Source of the DNA: Acidihalobacter_A sp037381185
GTDB lineage: Bacteria; Pseudomonadota; Gammaproteobacteria; DSM-5130; Acidihalobacteraceae
Length of the DNA: 64,000 nucleotides
Direction of reading: 5' to 3'
NCBI RefSeq assembly: GCF_037381185.1
Contig: NZ_JARRQY010000001.1
Coordinates: forward strand, 1 to 64,000
In this document: in pieces, positions 33,402 through 42,747 of the stretch
Layout: the number at the start of each line of letters is the position of its first letter
Numbering within the stretch: the first letter of the stretch is position 1
The notes under the pieces: model-generated
The model's database searches: none
Told to the model about the DNA's origin: nothing
What the model saw: only the letters and a program-made list of their open reading frames with translations
Translations under genes and position numbers: made by a program

Positions 33402-35096
33402 GTGGAATTGACCGGTGCCGAGATCTTTGTGCGTTGCCTCAAGGAGGAGGGGGTCGACATCCTCTTCGGATACCCTGGCGGCGCCGTCCTGCATATCTAC
33501 GATGCGTTGTACAGGCAGGAAGATGTCAGCCACGTACTGGTGCGCCACGAACAGGCGGCGGTACACGCGGCCGAGGGCCTTGCCAAGTCGACCGGAAGGG
33601 TCGGCGCGGCGCTGGTGACCTCCGGTCCCGGTGCGACCAACGCGATCACCGGCATCGCCGATGCGTACATGGATTCCGTGCCGCTGGTGGTATTCACCGG
33701 ACAGGTACATACGAATCTGATCGGTAACGACGCCTTCCAGGAAACCGATTCGGTCGGCATCACGCGGCCGATCGTGAAGCACAATTTTCTGGTCAAGGAC
33801 GTCGCTGATCTGGCCGAGACCATCAAGAAGGCGTTTTACATCGCCTCCAGCGGCAGGCCCGGGCCGGTGGTGGTGGATTTGCCCAAGGACGTCACCGCGG
33901 CGAAAGCGAACTTCAAGTATCCGAAGTCGATCCGGCTGCGCTCCTACAAACCGACCATCAAGGGACATCCCGGCCAGGTCAAGCGCGCGCTGGAGATGAT
34001 CCTCAAGGCCGAGAAGCCGATCATCTATGCCGGCGGAGGCGTGGTGCTCGGCGGTGCGGCGGAAGAACTGACCACCTTCGCCCGCGAACTCGGCTATCCG
34101 ATCACCAATACCCTGATGGGGCTGGGCGGCTATCCCGCGAGCGACAGTCAGTCGCTCGGTATGCTCGGCATGCACGGCACCTACGAGGCCAACATGGCCA
34201 TGCACCACGCCGACGTGGTGATCGCCATCGGTGCGCGCTTCGACGACCGGGTCACCGGCAACGTCGAGAAGTTCTGTCCCAACGCCAAGATCGTGCACAT
34301 GGACGTCGACCCGGCGTCGATTTCCAAGACGGTCAAGGTCGACGTGCCTATCGTCGGCCAGGTCAAGGAGATTCTCGCCGATCTGATAGCCGCGCTGCGC
34401 GACTCTGGCAAGCAGCCCAAGGAGGCCGCGCTGAAGTCGTGGTGGAAGCAGATCGAGGAATGGCGCTCGATGGATTGCCTGAAATACGACCGCGACAGCG
34501 AGCTGATCAAGCCGCAGTACGTGATCGAGCGCCTGCACGCCCTGACCAAGGGCGACGCCTACGTCACCTCCGACGTCGGTCAGCACCAGATGTGGGCCGC
34601 GCAGTACTACAAGTTCGACAAGCCGAACCGCTGGATCAATTCCGGAGGGCTGGGCACCATGGGCGTGGGTTTGCCGTTCGCCATGGGCGTGCAGATGGCG
34701 CATCCGGAAGCGACCGTGGCCTGCGTGACCGGCGAGGGCAGCATCCAGATGTGTATCCAGGAGCTGGCCACCTGTCTGCAATACGGCCTGCCGCTCAAGA
34801 TCGTCCTGCTCAACAACCGCTACCTCGGCATGGTGCGCCAGTGGCAGGAGTTCTTCTATCAGGGGCGTTATGCGATGTCCTATATGGATGCGCTGCCTGA
34901 TTTCGTCAAGCTGGCCGAGGCCTACGGCCACGTCGGCATGCGCATCGAACGCCCGCAGGATGTCGACGGGGCGCTCAAGGAGGCGCTGGCGATGAACGAC
35001 CGCCTGGTGTTCATGGATTTCATCACGGACGATACCGAGAACGTCTACCCGATGATTCCGGCCGGTGCCGGCCAGAACGAAATGATCCTGGTCTGA
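33402..35096 (+). CDS. ilvB: Acetolactate synthase, large (catalytic) subunit
   Basis: The 564-residue ThDP- and FAD-dependent enzyme condenses pyruvate into acetolactate (valine/leucine) or with 2-ketobutyrate (isoleucine). GYPGGAVLHIYDAL, the catalytic Glu in VRHEQAAVHAAEG, SGPGATNAITGIADAY, and the ThDP motif VTGEGSIQMCIQEL are intact. GTG start at 33402 behind CGGAGAAG. The small subunit follows after 13 bp. Confidence 0.97.
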   Translation: MELTGAEIFVRCLKEEGVDILFGYPGGAVLHIYDALYRQEDVSHVLVRHEQAAVHAAEGLAKSTGRVGAALVTSGPGATNAITGIADAYMDSVPLVVFTGQVHTNLIGNDAFQETDSVGITRPIVKHNFLVKDVADLAETIKKAFYIASSGRPGPVVVDLPKDVTAAKANFKYPKSIRLRSYKPTIKGHPGQVKRALEMILKAEKPIIYAGGGVVLGGAAEELTTFARELGYPITNTLMGLGGYPASDSQSLGMLGMHGTYEANMAMHHADVVIAIGARFDDRVTGNVEKFCPNAKIVHMDVDPASISKTVKVDVPIVGQVKEILADLIAALRDSGKQPKEAALKSWWKQIEEWRSMDCLKYDRDSELIKPQYVIERLHALTKGDAYVTSDVGQHQMWAAQYYKFDKPNRWINSGGLGTMGVGLPFAMGVQMAHPEATVACVTGEGSIQMCIQELATCLQYGLPLKIVLLNNRYLGMVRQWQEFFYQGRYAMSYMDALPDFVKLAEAYGHVGMRIERPQDVDGALKEALAMNDRLVFMDFITDDTENVYPMIPAGAGQNEMILV

Positions 35097-35109
35097 GGGG
35101 AGACGAACC

Positions 35110-35601
35110 ATGCGCCATATCATCTCCATCCTGATGGAAAACGAAGCCGGTGCGCTGTCGCGCGTTTCGGGCCTGTTCTCCGCCCGCGGCTACAACATCG
35201 AGTCCCTGACCGTCGCGCCGACCAATGATCCGACGCTTTCGCGCATGACCTTGGTGACGCGCGGCAACGAAGCCATCATCGAGCAGATCGTCAAGCAGCT
35301 GAACAAGCTGATCGACGTGGTCAAGCTGATGGAGCTTGTCGAGTACCCCTACATCGAGCGCGAGATGATGCTGATCAAGCTGCGCGCGGATGGCGAGGTG
35401 CGCGAGGAGGTCAAGCGTCTGTCCGACATCTTCCGTGGGCGGATCATCGACGTCACTTCCGAAATCTATACCATCGAGCTGACCGGTACTGGCGAGAAGC
35501 TGGATGCCTTCATGGATGCGGTCGGAGAGGGCCGCATCCTGGAAGTCGTACGCTCCGGTGCCATGGGTATCGCGCGCGGCGAGCGCGTGCTGAAGGTCTG
35601 A
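35110..35601 (+). CDS. ilvN: Acetolactate synthase, small (regulatory) subunit
   Basis: A 163-residue regulatory subunit with an N-terminal ACT domain (MRHIISILMENEAGALSRVS, FSARGYNIESLTV) that binds valine for feedback inhibition, and the C-terminal ALS domain (RSGAMGIARGERVL). Length matches IlvH-type subunits. Translated immediately after ilvB. Confidence 0.96.
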   Translation: MRHIISILMENEAGALSRVSGLFSARGYNIESLTVAPTNDPTLSRMTLVTRGNEAIIEQIVKQLNKLIDVVKLMELVEYPYIEREMMLIKLRADGEVREEVKRLSDIFRGRIIDVTSEIYTIELTGTGEKLDAFMDAVGEGRILEVVRSGAMGIARGERVLKV

Positions 35602-35676
35602 TCGCAGGCCTTTGAATTTTTCATTTGATCAATTAATTAGCGATATATTTCGCGCAATCGACCAACAAGGAGCCTC

Positions 35677-36693
35677 ATGAACGTTTACTACGACAAGGAC
35701 GCCGATCTTTCCCTGATACAGGGCCGCAAGGTCGCGATCATCGGCTACGGCTCGCAGGGCCATGCCCATGCCAACAACCTGAAGGAGTCCGGTGTCGACG
35801 TCGTGGTCGGCCTGCGCGAGGGTTCCGCGTCCGCCGCCAAGGCCAAGGCCGCCGATCTGGCCGTGGCCTCCGTGGCCGATGCGGTCGCCGCCGCGGACGT
35901 GGTCATGATCCTGACCCCCGACGAACACCAGGCTGCGCTGTACCGCGAGCAGATCGCGCCCAACATCAAGCAGGGTGCGGCGCTGGCCTTCGCGCACGGC
36001 TTCAACATCCATTTCGAGCAGATCGTGCCGCGCGCCGATCTCGACGTGATAATGATCGCGCCCAAGGGCCCGGGCCATCTGGTGCGCTCGACCTACACCC
36101 AGGGCGGCGGCGTGCCGTCGCTGATCGCGGTGTATCAGAACTCCAGCGAGCAGGCTCGCGACATCGCGCTGTCCTATGCCTCGGCCATCGGCGGCGCGCG
36201 CGCCGGCGTCATCGAGACCTCCTTCCGCGAAGAGACCGAAACCGATCTGTTCGGTGAGCAGGCCGTGCTGTGCGGCGGCACCACCGCGCTGGTGCAGGCC
36301 GGCTTCGAGACCCTGGTCGAGGCGGGTTACGCGCCGGAGATGGCTTACTTCGAGTGTCTGCACGAATTGAAGCTGATCGTCGACCTGATGTACGAGGGCG
36401 GCATCGCCAACATGCGTTACTCGATCTCCAACACCGCCGAGTACGGCGATCTGACCCGCGGTCCGCGCGTCGTGACCGACGAGACCAAGGATGAGATGCG
36501 CCGCATTCTCAAGGAGATCCAGAACGGCGAGTTCGCCCGCGAGTTCATTCTCGAGAACCAGTCCGGCGCAGCCACGCTGAAGGCCAAGCGCCGCCTGGGC
36601 TTCGAGCACGAGATCGAGGCTGTCGGTGAGCGTCTGCGTTCCATGATGCCGTGGATCGCGGCGAACAAGATCGTCGACAAGTCGAAGAACTGA
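35677..36693 (+). CDS. ilvC: Ketol-acid reductoisomerase (NADP+)
   Basis: A 338-residue class I enzyme converting acetolactate to dihydroxyisovalerate. The Rossmann loop GYGSQGHAHANNLKESG, the magnesium-binding DLFGEQAVLCGG and ECLHELKLIVDLMYEGG are typical. AAGGAG precedes ATG 35677. Third gene of the ilvBNC set; a psd-like gene follows after 59 bp. Confidence 0.98.
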   Translation: MNVYYDKDADLSLIQGRKVAIIGYGSQGHAHANNLKESGVDVVVGLREGSASAAKAKAADLAVASVADAVAAADVVMILTPDEHQAALYREQIAPNIKQGAALAFAHGFNIHFEQIVPRADLDVIMIAPKGPGHLVRSTYTQGGGVPSLIAVYQNSSEQARDIALSYASAIGGARAGVIETSFREETETDLFGEQAVLCGGTTALVQAGFETLVEAGYAPEMAYFECLHELKLIVDLMYEGGIANMRYSISNTAEYGDLTRGPRVVTDETKDEMRRILKEIQNGEFAREFILENQSGAATLKAKRRLGFEHEIEAVGERLRSMMPWIAANKIVDKSKN

Positions 36694-36752
36694 TCGACCT
36701 TGCGGCTGCGGTCGGCATTGCCGTCCGCGGCCGTCGTTCGTTCGAGAGTCGT

Positions 36753-37343
36753 ATGCCGATTGCGCGGGAAGGACGCTGGCCACTGACCCTGGTGGTGGTT
36801 GCCGGCTTGATCATCGGTATCGCGGTCGATTGGCCGTCGACCTGGGCCGTCTGGGGGCTGGCGATCCTGCTGGCTTTCGTTTTCCGCCAGCCCGCGCGTG
36901 CGGTCGATGCGTCCCCGCTGGCGGTGCTCAGTCCCGTGGACGGGCGGGTGGAGGCCGTCGAGGAAGGGCGCGATCCCTTCACGGAACGACCGGCGCTGCG
37001 CATCACTTTGCGCCAGAGCCTGTCCGGCCCTTACGTCGTGTACGCTCCGACCGAGGGCAAGCTGCAGCGCTTGCGTGGTTCCTCCCGCGCCGTCGCGCTG
37101 CTGATACAAACGGACGAAGGCGACGATCTCACGCTGGAGGTCGGGTATGGGCGCCTCATACGCTATTTGCACTGCGGAGTGTCCGCTGGTGAGCGGACAC
37201 GCCAAGGCGGGGTGTGCGGCTTCGCCGGATTCGGCCAGCGCCTGCATCTCTACCTGTCGCCGGATGTGCGCCTCGAGGTCGAGCCTGGAGTCCGCTTGCG
37301 CGCCGGCCAACCGCTGGCCAAACTGGCGCGCCATACGGGCTGA
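36753..37343 (+). CDS. Phosphatidylserine decarboxylase-like protein without the catalytic residues
   Basis: A 196-residue protein with two N-terminal membrane helices (about residues 10-45) and a Psd-like domain (SPVDGRVEAVE at 60-70). Active small Psd proteins need the DVHVNRxP histidine and the FGS serine that self-cleaves to a pyruvoyl group. Here the first region reads QSLSGPYVVYAPTEG, with no His, and the second reads GFGQRLHLYLSP, with Gln162 in place of Ser. Both changes should abolish processing. It may be a lipid-binding paralogue beside pssA. ATG 36753 is used because the frame opens inside ilvC. Confidence 0.75.
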   Translation: MPIAREGRWPLTLVVVAGLIIGIAVDWPSTWAVWGLAILLAFVFRQPARAVDASPLAVLSPVDGRVEAVEEGRDPFTERPALRITLRQSLSGPYVVYAPTEGKLQRLRGSSRAVALLIQTDEGDDLTLEVGYGRLIRYLHCGVSAGERTRQGGVCGFAGFGQRLHLYLSPDVRLEVEPGVRLRAGQPLAKLARHTG

Positions 37344-37426
37344 CGGCGGCTTTTTTCACTAGAATGTGCATCTGTCGTGCTCGGCGCGACGTGCTGTCTG
37401 ATCCCTGCGCGAGAGAGGTCTTATCC

Positions 37427-38203
37427 GTGTCGCAAGAGCCTGAACAAGCGGGCCAAGCCAAGCAACGCCGCGGCATTTATCTGCTGCCCAATCTGTTTAC
37501 CACCGGCGCCCTGTTCGGCGGTTTCTACGCCATCGTGACGGCCATGCACGGCCGCTATACCGTGGCGGCGATCTCAGTGTTCATCGCCATGGTGCTGGAC
37601 GGCCTCGACGGGCGCGTCGCGCGCATGACCAATACACAAAGCGCATTCGGCGGCGAATACGACAGCCTGTCGGACATGGTCTCCTTCGGCCTGGCGCCGG
37701 CGCTGGTGATGTACCAGTGGTCGCTGGTCCACCTGCACAGCCTGGGCTGGTTCGCCGCCAAGGCCAGCTGGCTGGTGGCGTTTTTCTACGCCGCGGCCGG
37801 CGCGCTGCGCCTGGCGCGCTTCAATACCCAGATCGGCATTGCCGACAAGCGTTACTTCCAGGGCCTGCCGATCCCGACCGCCGCGGCGGTGATGATGGGC
37901 TCGGTATGGGTGGCGCAGCAGTTCGAGCTGTCGGGCGAATCCTTGATGTATCCGGCTTTGGTGCTGACGCTGCTCACCGGCGGGCTGATGGTGAGCAACA
38001 TCAGCTACTACAGCTTCAAGGATGTCGATCTGCGCAAGCGGGTGCCGTTCATCGCCGTGTTGCTGATGCTGGGCTTGTTCGTGCTGGTGGCCTTGTGGCC
38101 CGCTATCGTGCTGTACACCCTGTTCAGCCTGTACACCTTGTCCGGTCCGGTCCTCAGCGTCTGGCGGCGCTGGCGCAAGCGCCGCCGTCAGGCGGCCGTT
38201 TGA
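37427..38203 (+). CDS. pssA: CDP-diacylglycerol--serine O-phosphatidyltransferase
   Basis: A 258-residue membrane enzyme making phosphatidylserine from CDP-diacylglycerol and serine. The CDP-alcohol phosphotransferase signature DG-x2-AR-x8-G-x3-D-x3-D is present (DGRVAR, then GGEYDSLSD). Eight or so hydrophobic segments and a basic C-terminus (WRRWRKRRRQAAV) fit an inner-membrane protein of the type II family. GTG 37427 has GAGAGAGG 8 nt upstream; the upstream frame overlaps the psd-like gene and is not used. Confidence 0.92.
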   Translation: MSQEPEQAGQAKQRRGIYLLPNLFTTGALFGGFYAIVTAMHGRYTVAAISVFIAMVLDGLDGRVARMTNTQSAFGGEYDSLSDMVSFGLAPALVMYQWSLVHLHSLGWFAAKASWLVAFFYAAAGALRLARFNTQIGIADKRYFQGLPIPTAAAVMMGSVWVAQQFELSGESLMYPALVLTLLTGGLMVSNISYYSFKDVDLRKRVPFIAVLLMLGLFVLVALWPAIVLYTLFSLYTLSGPVLSVWRRWRKRRRQAAV

Positions 38204-38238
38204 CGCGCAGGAACTGACTTGTTTCGCCCGGAGGAAGC

Positions 38239-39783
38239 ATGAGCCCCCAACCGTTGATCATTTTCGACACCACGCTGCGCGACGGCGAACAAAGCCCCGG
38301 CGCTTCCATGACGCGGGACGAGAAGGTGCGCATCGCCAAGGTACTCGAGCGCATGCGCGTGGACGTAATCGAGGCGGGTTTCCCGGCCGCCAGTCCGGAC
38401 GATTTCGAATCCGTGCGCGCCGTGGCGCAGACGGTACGCGACAGTCGAGTGTGCGGACTCGCCCGGGCTCTGGAGAAGGACATAGAGCGTGCCGGCGAGG
38501 CGCTCAAAGAAGCGGCCGCGCCGCGTATCCATACCTTCATCGCCACTTCGCCGATCCACATGCAGCACAAGCTGCGCATGGAGCCGGAGCAGGTGGTCGA
38601 GCAGGCGATCAAGGCCGTCAGGCATGCGCGCCGCTTCGCAGACGATGTGGAGTTTTCGGCTGAAGACGCTGGACGTTCCGAAACGGATTTCCTGTGCCGC
38701 ATCATCGAGGCGGCCATCGAGGCGGGCGCCTCCACCATCAACATCCCGGACACGGTTGGCTACAACGTACCCGAGCAGTTCGGCCAATTGATCGAAACGC
38801 TGCTGACGCGGATCCCGAATGCCGACAAGGCGGTGTTCTCGGTGCATTGCCACAACGATCTCGGTCTGGCGGTGGCCAACTCTCTGTCTGCGGTGCAGCA
38901 CGGAGCGCGGCAGGTGGAGTGCACCATCAACGGCCTCGGCGAGCGCGCGGGCAATGCCTCGCTGGAAGAGGTGGTGATGACCGTGCGCACGCGCCGCGAC
39001 GTGTTCGCCTGCGACACGCGCATCGATGCCACCCAGATCGTACCGGCATCGCGTCTGGTGTCCACCATCACCGGTTTCCCGGTGCAGCCGAACAAGGCCA
39101 TCGTGGGTGCCAACGCCTTCGCGCACGAGTCCGGTATCCATCAGGACGGGGTGCTCAAGTCGCGTGAAACCTACGAGATCATGCGCGCCGAAGATGTTGG
39201 CTGGAGTGCCAATCGCATCGTTCTCGGCAAGCATTCGGGGCGCAACGCACTGCGTACCCGGCTCAAGGAACTGGGCATCGAGTTCGCATCCGAGGAAGAA
39301 CTCAACACCGCATTCGCACGCTTCAAGGACTTGGCCGACAAGAAGCACGAGGTTTTCGACGAGGATCTGCAGGCGCTGGTGTCCGAGGCCGGGGCGGCGG
39401 AGCACGAACGTCATGCGCTGGTGTCGATGCGGGTGTGTTCGGAGACAGGTGAAACTCCGGTAGCGGCGATTACCCTGTCCATCGAGGGCGTCGAGCACCG
39501 GGCCGAGGCGGCAGGCAGCGGGCCGGTGGATGCGACCTTCAGTGCGATCGAGTCCATTGTCGATAGCGGTGCGGAACTCAAGCTGTACTCGGTCAACGCC
39601 ATCACCAGCGGCACCGACGCGCAGGGCGAGGTCACCGTACGCCTGGAGAAAGAGGGGCGGATCGTCAACGGGCAGGGCGCCGATACGGATATCGTGATCG
39701 CCTCGGCCCGGGCCTACCTCAGCGCATTGGACAAACTGTCTACCGACACGCGGCGTGCGCATCCGCAACTGGGTGATGTGTGA
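38239..39783 (+). CDS. leuA: 2-isopropylmalate synthase
   Basis: The 514-residue enzyme condenses 2-ketoisovalerate with acetyl-CoA, the first leucine-specific step. The barrel has LIIFDTTLRDGEQSPGASMT, the HCHNDLGLAVANSL metal site and NGLGERAGNASLEEVVM; the C-terminal LeuA regulatory domain (about 390-510) mediates leucine inhibition. GAGGAAG precedes the ATG. It follows pssA by 35 bp, so ilvBNC, psd-like, pssA and leuA may be one transcript. Confidence 0.97.
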   Translation: MSPQPLIIFDTTLRDGEQSPGASMTRDEKVRIAKVLERMRVDVIEAGFPAASPDDFESVRAVAQTVRDSRVCGLARALEKDIERAGEALKEAAAPRIHTFIATSPIHMQHKLRMEPEQVVEQAIKAVRHARRFADDVEFSAEDAGRSETDFLCRIIEAAIEAGASTINIPDTVGYNVPEQFGQLIETLLTRIPNADKAVFSVHCHNDLGLAVANSLSAVQHGARQVECTINGLGERAGNASLEEVVMTVRTRRDVFACDTRIDATQIVPASRLVSTITGFPVQPNKAIVGANAFAHESGIHQDGVLKSRETYEIMRAEDVGWSANRIVLGKHSGRNALRTRLKELGIEFASEEELNTAFARFKDLADKKHEVFDEDLQALVSEAGAAEHERHALVSMRVCSETGETPVAAITLSIEGVEHRAEAAGSGPVDATFSAIESIVDSGAELKLYSVNAITSGTDAQGEVTVRLEKEGRIVNGQGADTDIVIASARAYLSALDKLSTDTRRAHPQLGDV

Positions 39784-39912
39784 TATCGCACAGCCGGGCT
39801 GCGCTGCATATAACCTTTTTATTGTTAATGGAAGTTGTCGCTCCTGGGCGACGGATTTTGCGCTAGATCAATAAAACGGTTCTTAGCACTTAGTGCTTCA
39901 TCGCCTCGTCTT

Positions 39913-39942
39913 TATATTAGAGATTCATGAAAATCTAATATA
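39913..39942. promoter_or_regulatory. Inverted repeat upstream of the molybdenum operon (candidate operator)
   Basis: Perfect 9-bp arms TATATTAGA (39913-39921) and TCTAATATA (39934-39942) separated by 12 nt, ending 20 bp before the ATG at 39963. The position next to the start and the AT-rich palindrome suggest a dimeric repressor site, for example an ArsR-type protein. It could instead be a transcript hairpin. Confidence 0.5.
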
Positions 39943-39962
39943 ATTAGCGAGGTGGTGGAGCT

Positions 39963-42737
39963 ATGACCTGGCAGTTCCCGAAGATGACTCGCCGCTCCTT
40001 TCTCAAGGGGACAGGCGCTAGCGCGTTCGGTGTCACGCTATATCGGCCTGAATGGATCAAGCTTCCTGGTCCCACCAAGGACGAAACAGCCGATTGGGGG
40101 CAAACATGGAAAACGCGTGAAGCGTATTCCATTTGCAACTACTGCTCCTCTTTCTGCTCGGTGCGGGCGACGATAGAAGAGCGCAACGGCTATGAGCGCA
40201 TCGTCAAGCTCGGCGGCAATCCGCGCTCGACCCTCAATGGCGACAAGCTGTGCGCGCGCGGTCAGTCGGGTTTCCGTCAGGTCTACAGCGTCGACCGCAT
40301 CAAGGGCCCGATGATTCGTGTTCCGGGTTCCAAGCGCGGCGAGTGGGCGTTCCGCAGTGCGAGCTGGGAAGAGGCCTACGCCTACATCGCGAGCAAGGCC
40401 AAGGCCATCAAGCCTTACGAATGGACTGTTTACGGCGGCTGGTCCACCTGCTCCTTCTACATCCCCGAAACCTTCACCTTCACGCTCGCCAACGAAATCC
40501 CCAACCTCATCACCTCGCCGACGCAGAACTGTGTATTCAACGGCCACCTGGGCACGAATTCGCTCACCGGCAACTACGTCGTGCATGGTGAGGTGATCGA
40601 AGACTACGGCAACTCCGACTACATCATCGCCTGCATCGGCAACGCTTCCATCGGCGGCGTGTCCACCTGCCGTGCGGTGCGTTTCGCCGAAGCCAAGGAA
40701 AAACGCACCAAGGTGATCGTACTCGATCCGCGCGCTTCGGAAACCGCGAGCAAGGCCGACGAGTGGCTGCAGGTGCGCCCCGGCAGCGACCTGGCCTTCA
40801 TGCTGGCGATGCTGCGCGAATTGATGCAGGGCGGGCACTACCACGACACCTTCGTGCGCGTGCACAGCAATCTGCCCTTCCTGTGCTATCGCGATGAGCA
40901 CAACGCTTGGCAACTCTACCGCTCGGCCAACGGCGAGCCGGCGGTTCTGGATGCCGCCAGCGGGCAGCTGTGCTTCCTGCCGGCCTTTTCCAACAGGAAC
41001 GATGCCGACGTTGCCGGGCAGGCCGTGAATCCCGCCTTGCAGGCCCCGGCCGGGTTCGCTCAGGACGGCAAGGCGCTGGTTACCGTGTTCCAGGCCCAGC
41101 TCGCGGGGCTGGAATCCTACACGCCGGAGTGGGCGGAGAAGATCACCAGCATTCCGGCGGCCACGATCCGGCGCATCTCCGCCGAGTTCGGCGCGGCCAA
41201 GCAGCCGCTTCTGCAGCCGGGCTGGTCCGGCGCACGCTACGGCAACATGCAGATGCTGCGGCGCACGCAGGCGCTGATCCAGGGGCTCGTCGGCGGCATC
41301 GACCGCGCCGGCGGCTGGCTGTTCGGCGCGGAATGGCGCAATCAGGTCGCCTACATGCAGAACCATATTGGCAAGCCTGGTTTCCCGCCCATGGGCCGTG
41401 CCGGTATGCCGTTCGTCGAGTGGACCGCTAAGCGGTTCGGTGACCCGAACAATTTCAGCCACGGTTTCCCCGCCTGGTCGGTCGTGCATCGCGACAGTAT
41501 CGAAAAGCTCAGCGCTCATTGGGCGGCAATGCCGACGTCCACGGACGTGGGCTTTCTGCCCGCGGTCAAGGGCGAGTTGAAGTATAAGGGCAAGCCGTAT
41601 CAGGCCAAGGCCATACTGCTAAACGGCACCAACCCGATGCGCGATGCGCGCGAGAAAGTGTGGAAGGACGCGCTGTCCGATCCGGCGCTCGAACTGGTAG
41701 TGGTGATGGACGTCATGGCCTCGGACACAGGGGCCTACGCCGATGTCATCCTGCCCGAGAGCAGCTATCTGGAGCGCGATGAGCCGTCCATCTACGGCAA
41801 CGGCGTCAATCCCGACGATATGCTCATCACGCGCAACAAGGCGATCGAACCGCTGTTCGATACGCAGACGCTGCCGGACGTATTCCTGAAATTGACCGGT
41901 GTTCTCAGCGGCGACGAGCACAACTATCCGCGCGCGCTCGAACGCTTTACCGGCCTGCCGGCCGACCGCCTCATCGCGCTTACGGAGAAATTCCGTGCGC
42001 AGAAGGTGCGCGATCCCTTCAATCAGGCGCTGCGCCAGGTGCGGTTCGAAGGCAAGGCGGAGGAACTGCACGTCGCGCCGGATCATCTGGAGAAGGTGCT
42101 GCGCGAGCAGGGCGTCTATCCTGTCGCACAGGCTCAGGAGCTGTTGGATAAAGGCGGAATGCCGTGGAAGCGGCCCTTGCCGACGCCGAGCGGACGAGCA
42201 GAGTTCTTCAGTACGCTGTACGGCGATATGCGCGACACGTTCGGCTTGTACGACAACCCCTTCTTCGACGTGCTGGCGACCTACATCCCGCCGCGGGAGC
42301 GCGCGAACAAGGCGGTCGATGCGCCGCTGGAAGATGACGAGTTCTTCTTCACTTTCGGCATGGTGCCGACGGTATCGCATTGTTCGCCGAACAACGATTT
42401 CCTGCCGTTGGTCGGCATCAATGCTTTCCGTGGCGACGTCTATCACGGCGTATGGATGCATCCCGATCGGGCCAAGCATCTGGGCATCCGTCAGGGACAG
42501 AAAATCGAGCTGCGCAATGTCGTTTCCGGCGAGCGCACCGAGGCGAGTGCGTATCTGACGCACCTGACGCGCGAAGACACGCTGTTCATGTACAGCGGCT
42601 TCGGCGCCAAGACCCCGGCGTTGCGTTACGCAAGCGGCGTGGGTACGGCCCTGAACCGAATCACGGGCGATCTGACCGAGCCGGTCAGCGGAGGAACCAG
42701 TAATCAGGAATACACCGTGCGCGTGCGCGCATTGTGA
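39963..42737 (+). CDS. Tat-exported molybdopterin oxidoreductase, PsrA/PhsA/SreA-like catalytic subunit
   Basis: A 924-residue member of the complex iron-sulfur molybdoenzyme family. The N-terminus has a twin-arginine signal (TRRSFLKGTGASAFG). Cys58, Cys61, Cys65 and Cys97 (CNYCSSFC, LCARG) should bind the FS0 [4Fe-4S] cluster. The Cys in TQNCVFNG (about residue 190) is a candidate Mo ligand. VVVMDVMASDTGAYADVILP and MVPTVSHCSPNNDFLPLVG belong to the MGD-binding parts. With FeS and NrfD-type partners it forms a periplasm-facing, quinone-linked enzyme, most likely a polysulfide, thiosulfate, sulfur or tetrathionate reductase; cytoplasmic SoeA is less likely because of the Tat signal. The exact substrate cannot be set from sequence. 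Confidence 0.85.
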   Translation: MTWQFPKMTRRSFLKGTGASAFGVTLYRPEWIKLPGPTKDETADWGQTWKTREAYSICNYCSSFCSVRATIEERNGYERIVKLGGNPRSTLNGDKLCARGQSGFRQVYSVDRIKGPMIRVPGSKRGEWAFRSASWEEAYAYIASKAKAIKPYEWTVYGGWSTCSFYIPETFTFTLANEIPNLITSPTQNCVFNGHLGTNSLTGNYVVHGEVIEDYGNSDYIIACIGNASIGGVSTCRAVRFAEAKEKRTKVIVLDPRASETASKADEWLQVRPGSDLAFMLAMLRELMQGGHYHDTFVRVHSNLPFLCYRDEHNAWQLYRSANGEPAVLDAASGQLCFLPAFSNRNDADVAGQAVNPALQAPAGFAQDGKALVTVFQAQLAGLESYTPEWAEKITSIPAATIRRISAEFGAAKQPLLQPGWSGARYGNMQMLRRTQALIQGLVGGIDRAGGWLFGAEWRNQVAYMQNHIGKPGFPPMGRAGMPFVEWTAKRFGDPNNFSHGFPAWSVVHRDSIEKLSAHWAAMPTSTDVGFLPAVKGELKYKGKPYQAKAILLNGTNPMRDAREKVWKDALSDPALELVVVMDVMASDTGAYADVILPESSYLERDEPSIYGNGVNPDDMLITRNKAIEPLFDTQTLPDVFLKLTGVLSGDEHNYPRALERFTGLPADRLIALTEKFRAQKVRDPFNQALRQVRFEGKAEELHVAPDHLEKVLREQGVYPVAQAQELLDKGGMPWKRPLPTPSGRAEFFSTLYGDMRDTFGLYDNPFFDVLATYIPPRERANKAVDAPLEDDEFFFTFGMVPTVSHCSPNNDFLPLVGINAFRGDVYHGVWMHPDRAKHLGIRQGQKIELRNVVSGERTEASAYLTHLTREDTLFMYSGFGAKTPALRYASGVGTALNRITGDLTEPVSGGTSNQEYTVRVRAL

Positions 42738-42747
42738 GGAGCGATTG

